Assembly (NCBI GenBank): GCA_964429005.1
Contig: CAYSAJ010000004.1
Coordinates: 30,624 to 94,623, forward strand
DNA length: 64,000 nucleotides
DNA from: JACRBE01 sp964429005
GTDB lineage: Bacteria > Chlamydiota > Chlamydiia > Chlamydiales > JACRBE01
Direction: 5' to 3'
Positions 8,826 to 18,032 of this stretch are shown piece by piece. The translations under genes and the position numbers were made by a program. A model generated the notes under the pieces. That model was not told the DNA's origin. It did not search any database and was given only the letters and a program-made list of their open reading frames with translations. Within the stretch, counting starts at the first letter, position 1. Each line of letters opens with the position of its first letter.

Positions 8826-9731
8826 ATGCTCCGTTTTTTCCAAAACAAATATAAAAAGATCAAAAGCCAGCTTGTCTCTAAACTCTCTCGTCTTTTCTCT
8901 AGACCGATCGATGAATCTACCATCGAAGAACTTGAAGAAATCCTCTATGAATCAGACCTGGGATCCAAATCGGTACAATATTTCCTTAAGCACATCCAAA
9001 GTTATTATAAAACTCACAAAGGAGCTAGTGTCTCTGACTTTTTGAGTGAAATGAAAAAAGCAGGAACCGCTCTTCTTCCTTTCGATTACACCCCACCTCA
9101 GAGTTCAATTTCTGGCGAACCTACAGTGATTCTTCTCGTTGGAGTCAATGGTTCGGGGAAAACAACTTCAGCTGCCAAGCTCTCCTATCTTTACAAAAAA
9201 GAGAAGAAAAAAGTCCTTCTCGTTGCTGCTGATACTTTTAGAGCGGCAGCTGTCCATCAATTGGAGATTTGGGCTGAAAGAGTAGGTGTTGATCTGGTCA
9301 AAGGTCTTCAAGGAGGAGACCCATCCAGTGTGGTGTTTGATGGGCTAACGAAAGCAAAAAAAGAGCTTTATGACATCGTGATTGTCGATACTGCAGGGCG
9401 ACTTGAGTCCAAAACTGATCTGATGAAAGAGCTCGAGAAAATCCACCGTGTTGCGAAAAAAATTGTTCCTTCAGCTCCTCATGCTACCTACCTTGTTCTT
9501 GATGCAACAATCGGACAATCGGCTCTTGAACAGGCAAAAATCTTCCATAGCGTCACTCCCCTTGGAGGTCTCATTCTTACAAAAATGGATGGCAGTGCAA
9601 AAGGAGGGATAGTGATTCCCCTTTATCAAGAACTGAAAATTCCTGTTTGCTTTGTTGGACTTGGAGAAAGTGAAGAAGACTTTGCCATTTTTAATAAAGA
9701 AGAGTATGTAGAAGCTTTATTTACCCCTTGA
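8826..9731 (+). CDS. ftsY: Signal recognition particle receptor FtsY
   Basis: 301 residues from the chosen start. SRP GTPase with NG domain: helical N part, G1 GVNGSGKT (106-113), DTFRAAAVHQLE, G3 DTAGR, G4 TKMDGSAKGG. It docks SRP-ribosome complexes to the membrane for co-translational insertion. The frame is open back to 8601, but that part overlaps sucC antisense. MLRFFQNKYKK, a short basic amphipathic start typical of compact FtsY proteins, is the likely N-terminus, though no clear Shine-Dalgarno precedes it and 8754 is an alternative. The acidic A domain of E. coli FtsY is absent. Confidence 0.95.
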   Translation: MLRFFQNKYKKIKSQLVSKLSRLFSRPIDESTIEELEEILYESDLGSKSVQYFLKHIQSYYKTHKGASVSDFLSEMKKAGTALLPFDYTPPQSSISGEPTVILLVGVNGSGKTTSAAKLSYLYKKEKKKVLLVAADTFRAAAVHQLEIWAERVGVDLVKGLQGGDPSSVVFDGLTKAKKELYDIVIVDTAGRLESKTDLMKELEKIHRVAKKIVPSAPHATYLVLDATIGQSALEQAKIFHSVTPLGGLILTKMDGSAKGGIVIPLYQELKIPVCFVGLGESEEDFAIFNKEEYVEALFTP

Positions 9732-9732
9732 A

Positions 9733-10488
9733 ATGATCATGAGCAAAGAGCAAATCCTGCAAAATCTCCGCCAGTTCCTTAAGCAAGAAAAAAACTTTCG
9801 ATCCCACTTTCCCGTAGAATTTCATTTTTCAGTGAAAAATGAGGCAAAACTCCTTTTAAACGAAGTTCCAGCTATTCAGATAAAAACTGAAGTTCCTTCC
9901 TCGCTAAAACGATCCCCTTCTCCCCAAAAACAAAAAGAAGAAAAAAGCGAAGAGTCTTCATTTAAACATGAAACAAATCCAAAAGGGATGAATCATGAGC
10001 AAAAAGAGGCTTTCTTTGCCCTCATGAAAAATGTAGCTCCTCATTTAACACTTCATGAAACACCTCTTGAAGACCTGCTCGCGCACGAGAAAAAAAGAGC
10101 CTGGAAATGGTTTTTAGAACTTCCCGAAATTGCTTTAATTTTTCCAATAGGTAGAGGGGCGGAAGATCTCTTCTTATCCCAAGTCGCAAAAGCGATACAT
10201 TCTCGATTTGGAACATCCAGGGTTCTTGATATCCAAAAAATTGAAAAAAGTGGGAAGGCCGATATGCTTTTTCATGCAAAAAAACTAACCTCTATTCTCT
10301 CAACAAAAGCAGCTCTTCAAAGCGCACCTTCTCTTATAAAAAGAATGAAAGAATTCCCGCAGACTGGAGAAGTTTCTCTAGAGGGCATTCCTGTTATTTT
10401 GATCGAAAACCCTTCTGAATATCTTAAAAATCCTCAAAAGAAAAAACTGTTATGGGACATGCTGTGCCAGCATTTTGATAAAAAATGA
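9733..10488 (+). CDS. Conserved-looking protein of unknown function between ftsY and priA
   Basis: 251 residues, no family recognised. N-terminal 60 residues are basic and helical, followed by a Lys/Glu/Ser-rich linker (about 50-85) and a more ordered C-terminal part (about 95-251) with hydrophobic strands (EIALIFPIGRGAEDLFLSQVAKAI, given in part). No signal peptide or membrane segment. It begins 1 nt after the ftsY stop (9739 is an alternative ATG) and its stop overlaps the priA start as ATGA, so it is translated as part of ftsY-x-priA. The tight coupling suggests a cytoplasmic housekeeping role; nothing more can be said. Confidence 0.8.
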   Translation: MIMSKEQILQNLRQFLKQEKNFRSHFPVEFHFSVKNEAKLLLNEVPAIQIKTEVPSSLKRSPSPQKQKEEKSEESSFKHETNPKGMNHEQKEAFFALMKNVAPHLTLHETPLEDLLAHEKKRAWKWFLELPEIALIFPIGRGAEDLFLSQVAKAIHSRFGTSRVLDIQKIEKSGKADMLFHAKKLTSILSTKAALQSAPSLIKRMKEFPQTGEVSLEGIPVILIENPSEYLKNPQKKKLLWDMLCQHFDKK

Positions 10489-12713
10489 GCAAGTACAAAT
10501 CGTACGCGACCGTTTTGATAGATAAGAATGTTCAAAAACCACTCGATTATGGAATACCCGATGATTTTCTTTCTCGGATTGCTCCTGGATCGAGAGTGAT
10601 TGTCCCCCTTCGAAATCAAAAAATCCAAGCGACAGTCCTCCATATAAGAGCTAAAACAGCTCTGAAGCAAGTTCTTCCCATTCATGAAGTCATCCTTGAG
10701 GAGAATATTTTAACAGGGGACCTTTTAAAGCTTGCTGAGTGGATGAGCGAATACTACGCCACACCTCTGCAAAAAGTCGTCAAAGCGATGATCCCCTCGT
10801 CTGTAAAAGGAGATACTAAAGAAAAAGCTCAACTATTTATTGAGAGAAATAAATCAGAAGAAGAAATTATTAATCTTTGTGCAGAAATTCGAAGAAAACG
10901 ACCCGCACAAGCTAAAGTTCTTGAAACTCTTCTTACCTTCCCCAAAGGTGTATTGCTCAGTGAACTTTTGGAAAAATCAGGGGCCTCAGCTTCAAGCGTT
11001 CAGCTGCTGATTAAAGAAGAGATTTTGAAAACCAAGCTTCTTCATATTGATCGACTCAGTCTCCTTCAGCAAGAATTTTTCCCAAGCCCGGCAAAAACTC
11101 TTAATAGTGAACAAGCTTTGTGTTTAGAAAAAATCACAGAAAGTCTTAATAAGGGAATATATTCCCCTTTTCTTCTCCATGGTGTTACTGGAAGTGGAAA
11201 AACAGAAATCTATCTGCAAAGCATTCAAAGAGCTCTGGATCTTGGTAAAGATGTGATCTTTCTTGTTCCAGAAATTGCCCTCACTTCACAGACCATAGAG
11301 AGGCTACGAGCACGCTTTCAGAGTACAATTGCGATTTTGCATCACAGGCTCAGCGATGGAGAAAGATTTGATAGCTGGCACCAAATGAGAAAAGGACTCA
11401 TTCATATGGTTGTAGGCGCTAGGTCAGCGATATTCAGCCCTATGAAAAATGTGGGGCTTATTATCGTTGATGAAGAGCAAGAATCCTCGTATAAACAAAC
11501 AGAGGAAATGCCCACCTACCATGCAAGGGATATTGCTGTCGTTCGAGCAAAGATGATGAATGCTACGATCATTTTAGGAAGCGCTACACCTGCTTTAGAA
11601 AGTTACTACAATGCCCTACTAGGAAAATATCAACTCCTAGAGATTAAACAACGTGCTGGCAATGCTCAATTGCCTGAGGTGACACTTGTCGATATGAATA
11701 TCGAAAAAGAGAAAAAGAACTTCTCTCTTTTTTCTGATCTTCTCCTTAGAAAAATTAAGGACCGGTATGAAAAAGGAGAGCAAACGCTCCTTTTTCTAAA
11801 CCGAAGAGGTTTTTACTCTTACTTAACCTGCCAAGAATGTGGGGAAGCGGTCAAATGTCCCCATTGTGACCTTTCGATGACATTCCATAAGAAAGAAGAT
11901 CACCTCTGCTGTCATTTATGTGGTTATACATTATCTCCTTGTCCAAGATCATGCCCCAAATGCCAAGCAGAAACCATCAAATTCCAAGGGCCAGGGACTG
12001 AGCATGTAGAAAGATCTTTAAAAGCGATTTTCCCTCAGATTAAAACGATGAGAATGGACGCTGATACAACAAGACATAAAGGAGCACATGACATGCTTTT
12101 TCGCTCCTTCAAATCAGGAAAAGCTGATGTTCTCATCGGGACACAGATGGTGGCAAAAGGGCTCCATTTTCCCTCCGTCACTTTAGTTGGGGTTTTAGCA
12201 GCAGATCAAGGGCTTCATGTACCCGACTTTAGAGCGACAGAACAAACTTTCCAACTTCTCACCCAGGTAGCAGGAAGATCTGGTAGATCCCATCTCCAGG
12301 GAGAAGTGATTATTCAAACTTCATTAAAAGAGCATATGGTCATGAACTATGCTTCGAAAGAGAACTATCTTGCCTTTTATAATGAGGAAATTGAGATCCG
12401 CAAACTTTTTGGCTATCCCCCTTTTAAGAAGGTTGTAAAAATAGTATTCACAGGAGAAAGTGAAGAAAAAACACTCCAAAAAGCAAGACAGTTTCAACAA
12501 GATTTACTAAGGAAACTTCCCTCATCCTTTATCGTAACGCAAGCGGTTGCTTGTGGCTGCGCAAAGATAAAAAACTCGTATCGATTCCAATTTATTATTA
12601 AGGGAAATCAACCTTCTTTTTTAAGTAAAGTTTTGTCTGAAACCCTTCAATTCCAACAAAGTCACAAAGTAAAAATTCTTGTTGATGTTGATCCAATTAT
12701 TACATTTTCTTAA
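10485..12713 (+). CDS. priA: Primosomal replication restart helicase PriA
   Basis: 742 residues. The N-terminal DNA-binding region (1-105) precedes a superfamily 2 helicase core: Walker A GVTGSGKT (233-240), Walker B DEEQ (329-332), GSATPALES, and the C-terminal motifs GTQMVAKGLHFP and QVAGRSGR. Between them is the PriA-specific zinc module with four Cys pairs (CQECGEAVKCPHC and CCHLCGY/CPRSCPKC, about 447-490). PriA reloads the replisome at collapsed forks. The Walker B box reads DEEQ where E. coli has DEEH, a conservative change. Start overlaps the preceding gene by 4 nt. Confidence 0.98.
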   Translation: MSKYKSYATVLIDKNVQKPLDYGIPDDFLSRIAPGSRVIVPLRNQKIQATVLHIRAKTALKQVLPIHEVILEENILTGDLLKLAEWMSEYYATPLQKVVKAMIPSSVKGDTKEKAQLFIERNKSEEEIINLCAEIRRKRPAQAKVLETLLTFPKGVLLSELLEKSGASASSVQLLIKEEILKTKLLHIDRLSLLQQEFFPSPAKTLNSEQALCLEKITESLNKGIYSPFLLHGVTGSGKTEIYLQSIQRALDLGKDVIFLVPEIALTSQTIERLRARFQSTIAILHHRLSDGERFDSWHQMRKGLIHMVVGARSAIFSPMKNVGLIIVDEEQESSYKQTEEMPTYHARDIAVVRAKMMNATIILGSATPALESYYNALLGKYQLLEIKQRAGNAQLPEVTLVDMNIEKEKKNFSLFSDLLLRKIKDRYEKGEQTLLFLNRRGFYSYLTCQECGEAVKCPHCDLSMTFHKKEDHLCCHLCGYTLSPCPRSCPKCQAETIKFQGPGTEHVERSLKAIFPQIKTMRMDADTTRHKGAHDMLFRSFKSGKADVLIGTQMVAKGLHFPSVTLVGVLAADQGLHVPDFRATEQTFQLLTQVAGRSGRSHLQGEVIIQTSLKEHMVMNYASKENYLAFYNEEIEIRKLFGYPPFKKVVKIVFTGESEEKTLQKARQFQQDLLRKLPSSFIVTQAVACGCAKIKNSYRFQFIIKGNQPSFLSKVLSETLQFQQSHKVKILVDVDPIITFS

Positions 12714-12780
12714 TGATTTTTAAACAATTCTAAGTTAGAATCTGTTAAATTAAAAAAATTCAAACCAAAAATTTTTTATT

Positions 12781-14619
12781 ATGTCTATATCTTCATCTAC
12801 TGCAGCGGCTGCAGCAGCATCTTCCCCAACTTTAACCTATAATAGAGGAACAGACTCTATTGAGGGGATCTCCCCAGACGGTGTTGAGGTAAGAAAAGAG
12901 GAAAATAGTTTGATAGCTTACTATAGAGATCCTCTCTCTCTCTCAACCCTTTTTGATAGTGAATCTGATGACCGATTACAAATTGGTCATTTACGTTTTG
13001 AAAGAGCTATTAGCAGCAAAAGCAGATCTTCATACCTCGTGATCAAGGAACTTGTTCAAACAGCCTCTACTATTCACATGAAATCGATGGCATTTTTTGC
13101 TTTAATGGATGCCTTCTATTCGATTTGTGCCACAACTGAGGCCACGCCTGCTCGACAATTCGAAGAATTATTGTTTAAGGACAAAGGTCCCTATCATATG
13201 ACAACAATCTCTGGCACAAGTACTGATCGAATTTCTGTTGAAAAACAAACCCTCACGGGATCTCGTTTTCTTCGTGCCTATGACTCTACCGGAAAACATG
13301 CGGGAACCTTGGAATATCAATTAAATATTCACTTAAATCGATCGTACGATCCTAAAAGAGACCCTCACTACTCTCATAGATCGAGATCCATTGTTATTCA
13401 TTCTGTTGTTAATGAATCTTCAGGGCGAGTAGCAGGGGTCGGACTTGCACTATTACGTGCGCTTGCGGCAATTGCGGCTTATTACGGCTGCTCTAGAATC
13501 GCTTCAGAGGTTCCAAATAGCAGTGGCTATTTTGCTTTGCTTGGTTTTAGACCAACTAAAGAGGAACTACCTTTATACGATATAGATCCATCTAGCCTTG
13601 CTTCTTCACGAACTTTTTTAACTCCTGGTGGTGAAACTAGAGCCCCTTCAAGAGGAGCTGCTGGTGGAGCTGGGGATAGCGGTGATGAAGATCTCACAGA
13701 AGGAGGGGTTTCACCCAGCCTGATCATGTTAGCCTCGCTAGCAACAGGAAAAAGACGTGTAGAGCTTTCCACCGAAGATTTACTTGATGCTACAACCAGA
13801 GCCGCCGAAACTGTGAAAGCAGACGATGTAATTACACGTTCGATTTCTGGGGGATCTGGGAGATCAGTCGGAGGAGGATTAGAAGAACCCAGTCCATTCA
13901 CTCTTCCAAGAGGTATTTCAACTCCTCCTCTGTCTGAGCGGGTAGTCGTCAGAGTTCCCATGGAATTAATTCTCACTCCAGGAGAGTACCCTACTCTTCC
14001 TAAAAACGTTGAAGGGCTCAGAGCCCTTCGTGCTGCAGATCCTCGTTCTATGTCATCGCCTACTCCAACTCTTTTTGGCGCTGGTGCAAGAGGAGGATTT
14101 GGAAGCCCTCTTCTTCGAAGAGGAACTGGTGGAAGTGAACTAATAATTGATGATGAAACTGATGGAGAGGCAATTTCTCCTAGGAAACCAATCGTTCCAT
14201 CAAGTGCAAGCGCAGCCCCGTCAACTGCTGCAGCTGTGGTTCATCCTGGAATTGAGCGCTCTCCAAAAAGACCTACAGGACTGGCCGCAGTTCCTCCAGC
14301 ACCAAGTGCAGGAGGAATTACAGGATCTCCTATCCTACGTTCTCTTGGAGCACCTCTCGACCTTCAGAGTGCTTTTTCAGGCCCTGGAGCCTCTTCTTCA
14401 GGTGGAGGGGGCGGAGGATCTACCCTAGCTCATGACCATCTTGAAGGGTTTGATTCAGGAGATGAATCTGATGATAGTGATTCCCACTCAAGCAATTGGG
14501 ACTTAGGTGCTGCAAAACGATGGCGAGAAGCTGCCAAAAAAGCTGAGCAAGATGAAAAAGCAGCTATGGAAGCTGAACAACTTGCAAAAGCCGCTTTTCT
14601 ACTAGCAAAACGTTGTTAA
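12781..14619 (+). CDS. GNAT acetyltransferase-like orphan with a long disordered tail
   Basis: 612 residues. A short Ala-rich N-terminus (residues 7-13) leads to a folded part (about 20-265) ending in a recognisable GNAT core: strand SIVIHSVV (203-210), acetyl-CoA loop R216-V-A-G-V-G221 followed by a helix, strand SRIASEV and the motif SSGYFALLGFRP (247-258). Residues 270-560 are low complexity, rich in Gly, Ser, Pro and Ala with acidic patches (GDSGDEDLTEGG, SGDESDDSDS) and a run of six Gly; the last 45 are a charged Ala/Lys/Glu helix. It stands alone with an AT-rich leader. GNAT is well supported by motifs; secretion and substrate are conjecture. Confidence 0.8.
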   Translation: MSISSSTAAAAAASSPTLTYNRGTDSIEGISPDGVEVRKEENSLIAYYRDPLSLSTLFDSESDDRLQIGHLRFERAISSKSRSSYLVIKELVQTASTIHMKSMAFFALMDAFYSICATTEATPARQFEELLFKDKGPYHMTTISGTSTDRISVEKQTLTGSRFLRAYDSTGKHAGTLEYQLNIHLNRSYDPKRDPHYSHRSRSIVIHSVVNESSGRVAGVGLALLRALAAIAAYYGCSRIASEVPNSSGYFALLGFRPTKEELPLYDIDPSSLASSRTFLTPGGETRAPSRGAAGGAGDSGDEDLTEGGVSPSLIMLASLATGKRRVELSTEDLLDATTRAAETVKADDVITRSISGGSGRSVGGGLEEPSPFTLPRGISTPPLSERVVVRVPMELILTPGEYPTLPKNVEGLRALRAADPRSMSSPTPTLFGAGARGGFGSPLLRRGTGGSELIIDDETDGEAISPRKPIVPSSASAAPSTAAAVVHPGIERSPKRPTGLAAVPPAPSAGGITGSPILRSLGAPLDLQSAFSGPGASSSGGGGGGSTLAHDHLEGFDSGDESDDSDSHSSNWDLGAAKRWREAAKKAEQDEKAAMEAEQLAKAAFLLAKRC

Positions 14620-14627
14620 TTTTTTTA

Positions 14628-14662
14628 AAGAAGATCTCTCTTAAACTAAGCGAGATCTTCTT
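14628..14662. terminator. Strong hairpin downstream of the GNAT-like gene
   Basis: Perfect 11-bp stem (14628-14638 with 14652-14662), extended after a single mismatch by CTTA/TAAG and closing on an AAC loop. It begins 8 nt after the stop codon. No clear T-tract follows on the + strand, so it may act as a processing or weak termination signal. Confidence 0.55.
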
Positions 14663-14722
14663 CTGTCCAAAAAAGCTTTATTCCTCTATAACCTTTAGAG
14701 ATAACTAAAGAGAAAAGCTCCT

Positions 14723-16312
14723 ATGAAAGATCATTTACCTGAATATCATTCTTACGAAGAGTTTATTAACCGATCCGGGAAGCTCGCTGAAATTAAAGCT
14801 CTCGGGATTGATCCTTATCCTCATCACTTTTCCCCTAGCGCTGAAACAGCTTTTCTTGAGAAGAAATTCGAAGGTGATTCTGTTGGATCTTTTGAAGAAG
14901 CAGAAAATGGCTCCACACCCTTTGCTTCGATATCTGGAAGGCTTATTCTTTTTCGCGCCATGGGTAAAAATGCTTTTGCACATTTACAAGATGAATCAGG
15001 GCGATTACAACTTCTTTTTAATAGAGACCACACAAAAGTAGATGGTTACCATCCTAGCTCTGATCCTAACACCCTTTCTCATCTCAAATTCATTGAAAAA
15101 AAGATTGATCTCGGGGACATTTTAGGGGTTGAAGGGCATCTTTTTAGAACACAAAAAGGTGAACTGACTCTTTTTGTGAAGAAGGTAACCTTGCTCTGCA
15201 AAACTCTTCTACCCCTTCCAGATAAACACGCAGGCCTCACAGACAAAGGTATTCGCTATCGTAAACGTTGGCTCGACTTAATCTCTAATCCAGAAAACAT
15301 TTCTCAATTTAAAAAACGAAGCCAAACAATCGCTTGGATTCGTGAATTTTTAATGAGCCAAGATTTCTTAGAAGTCGAAACGCCCATATTACAAAACACC
15401 TATGGTGGCGCTGCAGCGCGTCCTTTTTTAACTGAGCTGAATGCGATTGATGAACAAAAGATGTTTTTGCGCATTTCATTAGAGATTCCTTTGAAAAAAT
15501 TGATTGTTGGTGGGTTTAACAGAGTATTCGAGATTGGTAAAGTCTTTCGTAATGAAGGGATTGATAAAACTCACAATCCAGAATTTACGATGCTTGAAAT
15601 GTACGCCCAAAACTGGGATTACCATAACATGATGGTTTTAACAGAAAATCTTTTTGCTCTTTTAGCTAAAAAGCTCTATGGCACTACATCTCTTGGAATC
15701 CGGATGGACAAAAGGGGCAATCCACATGAAGTAGATCTCAAAACCCCTTGGATCCGCATGAGCATGAAAGATAGTATTAAGCATTATGCTGGGATTAATG
15801 TAGATCTTCTTTCTGACTTAGAAATTAGAACAACTCTTCAAGAAAAAACAGACCTTACTGCGGCCGATATTCAAAAGTCTTCCCGAGGTCAGCTTATTGC
15901 TTATCTTTTTGAAGAACTTGTAGAGCATCATCTTATTCAACCTCATCACATCATTGATCATCCGATTGAAACAACGCCTCTTTGCAAACTCCACAGAGAT
16001 CCAGCCCTTCGCAAAGAAAACATTGTCGAAAGATTTGAAACCTTTATTTTAGGATTTGAGTTTTGCAATTCCTACTCTGAGCTCAATGATCCCATTTTGC
16101 AAAGAGAACTTCTTGCTCAGCAAAATAAGATGAAAGAAGAAGGTGATGAAGAAGCACATCCTATGGATGAAGAATTCATTGAAGCAATTTGCCAAGGGAT
16201 GGCTCCTACAGGAGGGCTAGGCATAGGTATTGATAGGCTCATGATGCTACTTCTTGGTGAAGTCTCTATTCGCGATGTACTTCTCTTCCCCTTAATGAAG
16301 AACGAAGATTAA
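14723..16312 (+). CDS. lysS: Lysyl-tRNA synthetase, class II
   Basis: 529 residues. N-terminal OB-fold anticodon-binding domain (about 60-180, ISGRLILFRAMGKNAFAHLQD) and class II catalytic core with motif 2 (FRNEGIDKTHNPEFTMLEMY) and motif 3 (GLGIGIDRLMMLL). It charges tRNA-Lys in the cytoplasm. A small insertion around residues 360-400 (TTLQEKTDLTAADIQKSSRG) is longer than in the E. coli enzyme, as in other chlamydial LysRS as far as I recall. Monocistronic by spacing. Confidence 0.98.
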   Translation: MKDHLPEYHSYEEFINRSGKLAEIKALGIDPYPHHFSPSAETAFLEKKFEGDSVGSFEEAENGSTPFASISGRLILFRAMGKNAFAHLQDESGRLQLLFNRDHTKVDGYHPSSDPNTLSHLKFIEKKIDLGDILGVEGHLFRTQKGELTLFVKKVTLLCKTLLPLPDKHAGLTDKGIRYRKRWLDLISNPENISQFKKRSQTIAWIREFLMSQDFLEVETPILQNTYGGAAARPFLTELNAIDEQKMFLRISLEIPLKKLIVGGFNRVFEIGKVFRNEGIDKTHNPEFTMLEMYAQNWDYHNMMVLTENLFALLAKKLYGTTSLGIRMDKRGNPHEVDLKTPWIRMSMKDSIKHYAGINVDLLSDLEIRTTLQEKTDLTAADIQKSSRGQLIAYLFEELVEHHLIQPHHIIDHPIETTPLCKLHRDPALRKENIVERFETFILGFEFCNSYSELNDPILQRELLAQQNKMKEEGDEEAHPMDEEFIEAICQGMAPTGGLGIGIDRLMMLLLGEVSIRDVLLFPLMKNED

Positions 16313-16356
16313 AACAAAAGGTCTACACCCTCTTTTTTAATTATTTCACTGAGTGA

Positions 16357-17178
16357 TTACTTGGATTTTTTATAATGGATTTGACGATCAACGACAACCC
16401 CATTAAAAGGGTCGATGTGAACTACTAGCATGCCTTCTTCAACCAATTCAGAGGCAGGCTCATGAACTGGAAGGGAGTTGTTATGGCCAGGTCGTCTGCA
16501 GCAGGAAAAATATGAAAAGGAGCTTGCAAGATAGTAGCAAGCTAAGCAGGCTATATTTTTTATCTTAATGACTGCAACCTCACTACAACTACGATTTCGA
16601 TTTTTCATTTCTTTAAGAAAAAAATCATATTGCCATGTTAGAAAAGTAACAGCTGTATTTTTTATCTCTTTACCAAGCTTGCGATCATTTGTTACCACTT
16701 TTTTTAAATATCCGAGCTCATTGCAAATTTGGAGAAGCTGAAAGGTAGTAATTCTAGCTAGGACAGGATGTGGAGCAAAAGAGTCTACCGAGGATCGATC
16801 GGTGCATAAAGCATAAGTACATAATAGAAAGCGGCCACAAGCACTCATATTTTCCCACATTGAGAAAGCCGTTTCTAGAGTTGCAAAAACTGGTTTAATG
16901 TGTGTTGAGAAAAACCGCTTATAGAAATCTGAATAGGGGTCTTCATAATCTGATGAAAGCTGAAAGTCCTCAGCTGTCCCTTCAAAATACCAGTATTTCT
17001 CCTTTTTTTCGGTAAACACTTCGCGCAAAACAATTTCTAGAGAACTAGAATACTCTCTGCCGAGAGATGTATAAGGTAAAACAGCAGAAAGGAAGTCTTT
17101 TTCACTTTCAGAAAGCCCATCATCCAACATCATAGGTATCGATTCGGAGGGAGCAGGAGATATGTAAGGAATGATCAT
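16357..17178 (-). CDS. Orphan protein, downstream member of a diverged tandem pair
   Basis: 273 residues, family not recognised. Mostly helical, with no membrane segment or signal peptide, but with a Cys-rich stretch (about 205-230, CLACYYLASSFSYFSCCRRPGH). Its segment ITTFQLLQICNELGYLKKVV matches FRALQVANEIRYLRNLI of the upstream gene in order and spacing, and both are followed by a helix ending in an aromatic-rich turn, so they look like an ancient duplication. It starts 9 nt after its partner ends and is the last gene of aas-cysS-orphan-orphan. Confidence 0.75.
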   Translation of the reverse strand: MIIPYISPAPSESIPMMLDDGLSESEKDFLSAVLPYTSLGREYSSSLEIVLREVFTEKKEKYWYFEGTAEDFQLSSDYEDPYSDFYKRFFSTHIKPVFATLETAFSMWENMSACGRFLLCTYALCTDRSSVDSFAPHPVLARITTFQLLQICNELGYLKKVVTNDRKLGKEIKNTAVTFLTWQYDFFLKEMKNRNRSCSEVAVIKIKNIACLACYYLASSFSYFSCCRRPGHNNSLPVHEPASELVEEGMLVVHIDPFNGVVVDRQIHYKKSK

Positions 17179-17187
17179 GGTATTAAT

Positions 17188-18030
17188 CTATCTTCGACCT
17201 ATTTCTGGAGGGGCTCTTTTAGCTGCTGGTCTTCCTGCTATAACCACTCCCACCTCGTCTCTTTTGCGTTTTTTGCCAACACCACCGATTGCTCCTGGAT
17301 CTAGCCAGCCTTCAGCCTCTATGAGCATTTTGGTTTCTAATGCTACGACATCAGCGGGCTCTGGCGGAATTTTGATACGAAGAATACTTATGTCATCGGG
17401 GACTACGGGGTGGGGCGCTTCGCAAGGTGCTTTCAAGCGTAGTACAAGTCTTGGGGAATCTGCAGGTCTGGTAAATCGAGAAAACTGCTCACTAACATAG
17501 TTTCTTTCAAGAGCAGTGATAAGATTAATGGCTCTTTGTTTTAAAGAAAGCTCCCAGCTTGAGCCCGTTAGCTTTCTGTCTATATCTTCCATGATGAGAT
17601 TACGAAGATAGCGGATTTCATTTGCTACTTGCAAAGCTCTAAATGGCAGGTCGTCGTCTAACCCATCATCAACTCTTCCCCAAACAAACGCATCTTTTTG
17701 GATCTCATGAGGCAACCCTTGTTGAAATAACCATAATAGAAAACTCTGAATGCGATCATAAAATTGATGGTCGGGTGCATTAGATACTATTCTTGGATAA
17801 AAAATGATGGGTTCATCCACTTTACTCCCAAGAACTCTAAAATATAATTCGTTGAAAATTTGTTTGCTGAGGAAATCAACTTCTTTAGCTAGATGATAAT
17901 GATGTGGCGATGAAATACACAGGCTGACTAAATGCTCCCAAGATGTACTTATTGACAATATTATAGCTGGGGATACCGCAAAAAAATATGCCAAATCAGG
18001 ATAGCTGCTGAGAGATAGAGGAGAAATCAT
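17188..18030 (-). CDS. Orphan protein, upstream member of a diverged tandem pair
   Basis: 280 residues, not recognised. Helical, soluble body (20-220), then a Pro/Ala/Arg-rich basic C-terminus (GKKRKRDEVGVVIAGRPAAK, about 252-271) that resembles a eukaryotic nuclear-localisation signal (KKRKRDE). Begins 2 nt after the cysS stop codon, so it is translated from the same message. Pairs with the gene at 16357-17178 (shared FxxLQxxNExxYL pattern). The basic cluster may instead bind nucleic acid; a secreted nucleomodulin is only one possibility. Confidence 0.75.
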   Translation of the reverse strand: MISPLSLSSYPDLAYFFAVSPAIILSISTSWEHLVSLCISSPHHYHLAKEVDFLSKQIFNELYFRVLGSKVDEPIIFYPRIVSNAPDHQFYDRIQSFLLWLFQQGLPHEIQKDAFVWGRVDDGLDDDLPFRALQVANEIRYLRNLIMEDIDRKLTGSSWELSLKQRAINLITALERNYVSEQFSRFTRPADSPRLVLRLKAPCEAPHPVVPDDISILRIKIPPEPADVVALETKMLIEAEGWLDPGAIGGVGKKRKRDEVGVVIAGRPAAKRAPPEIGRR

Positions 18031-18032
18031 AT

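Noticed and set aside
13527..13976. Long antisense frame opposite the GNAT-like gene
   Set aside because: It mirrors the low-complexity Gly/Ser/Pro codons of the gene on the other strand and has no ribosome site or family similarity.
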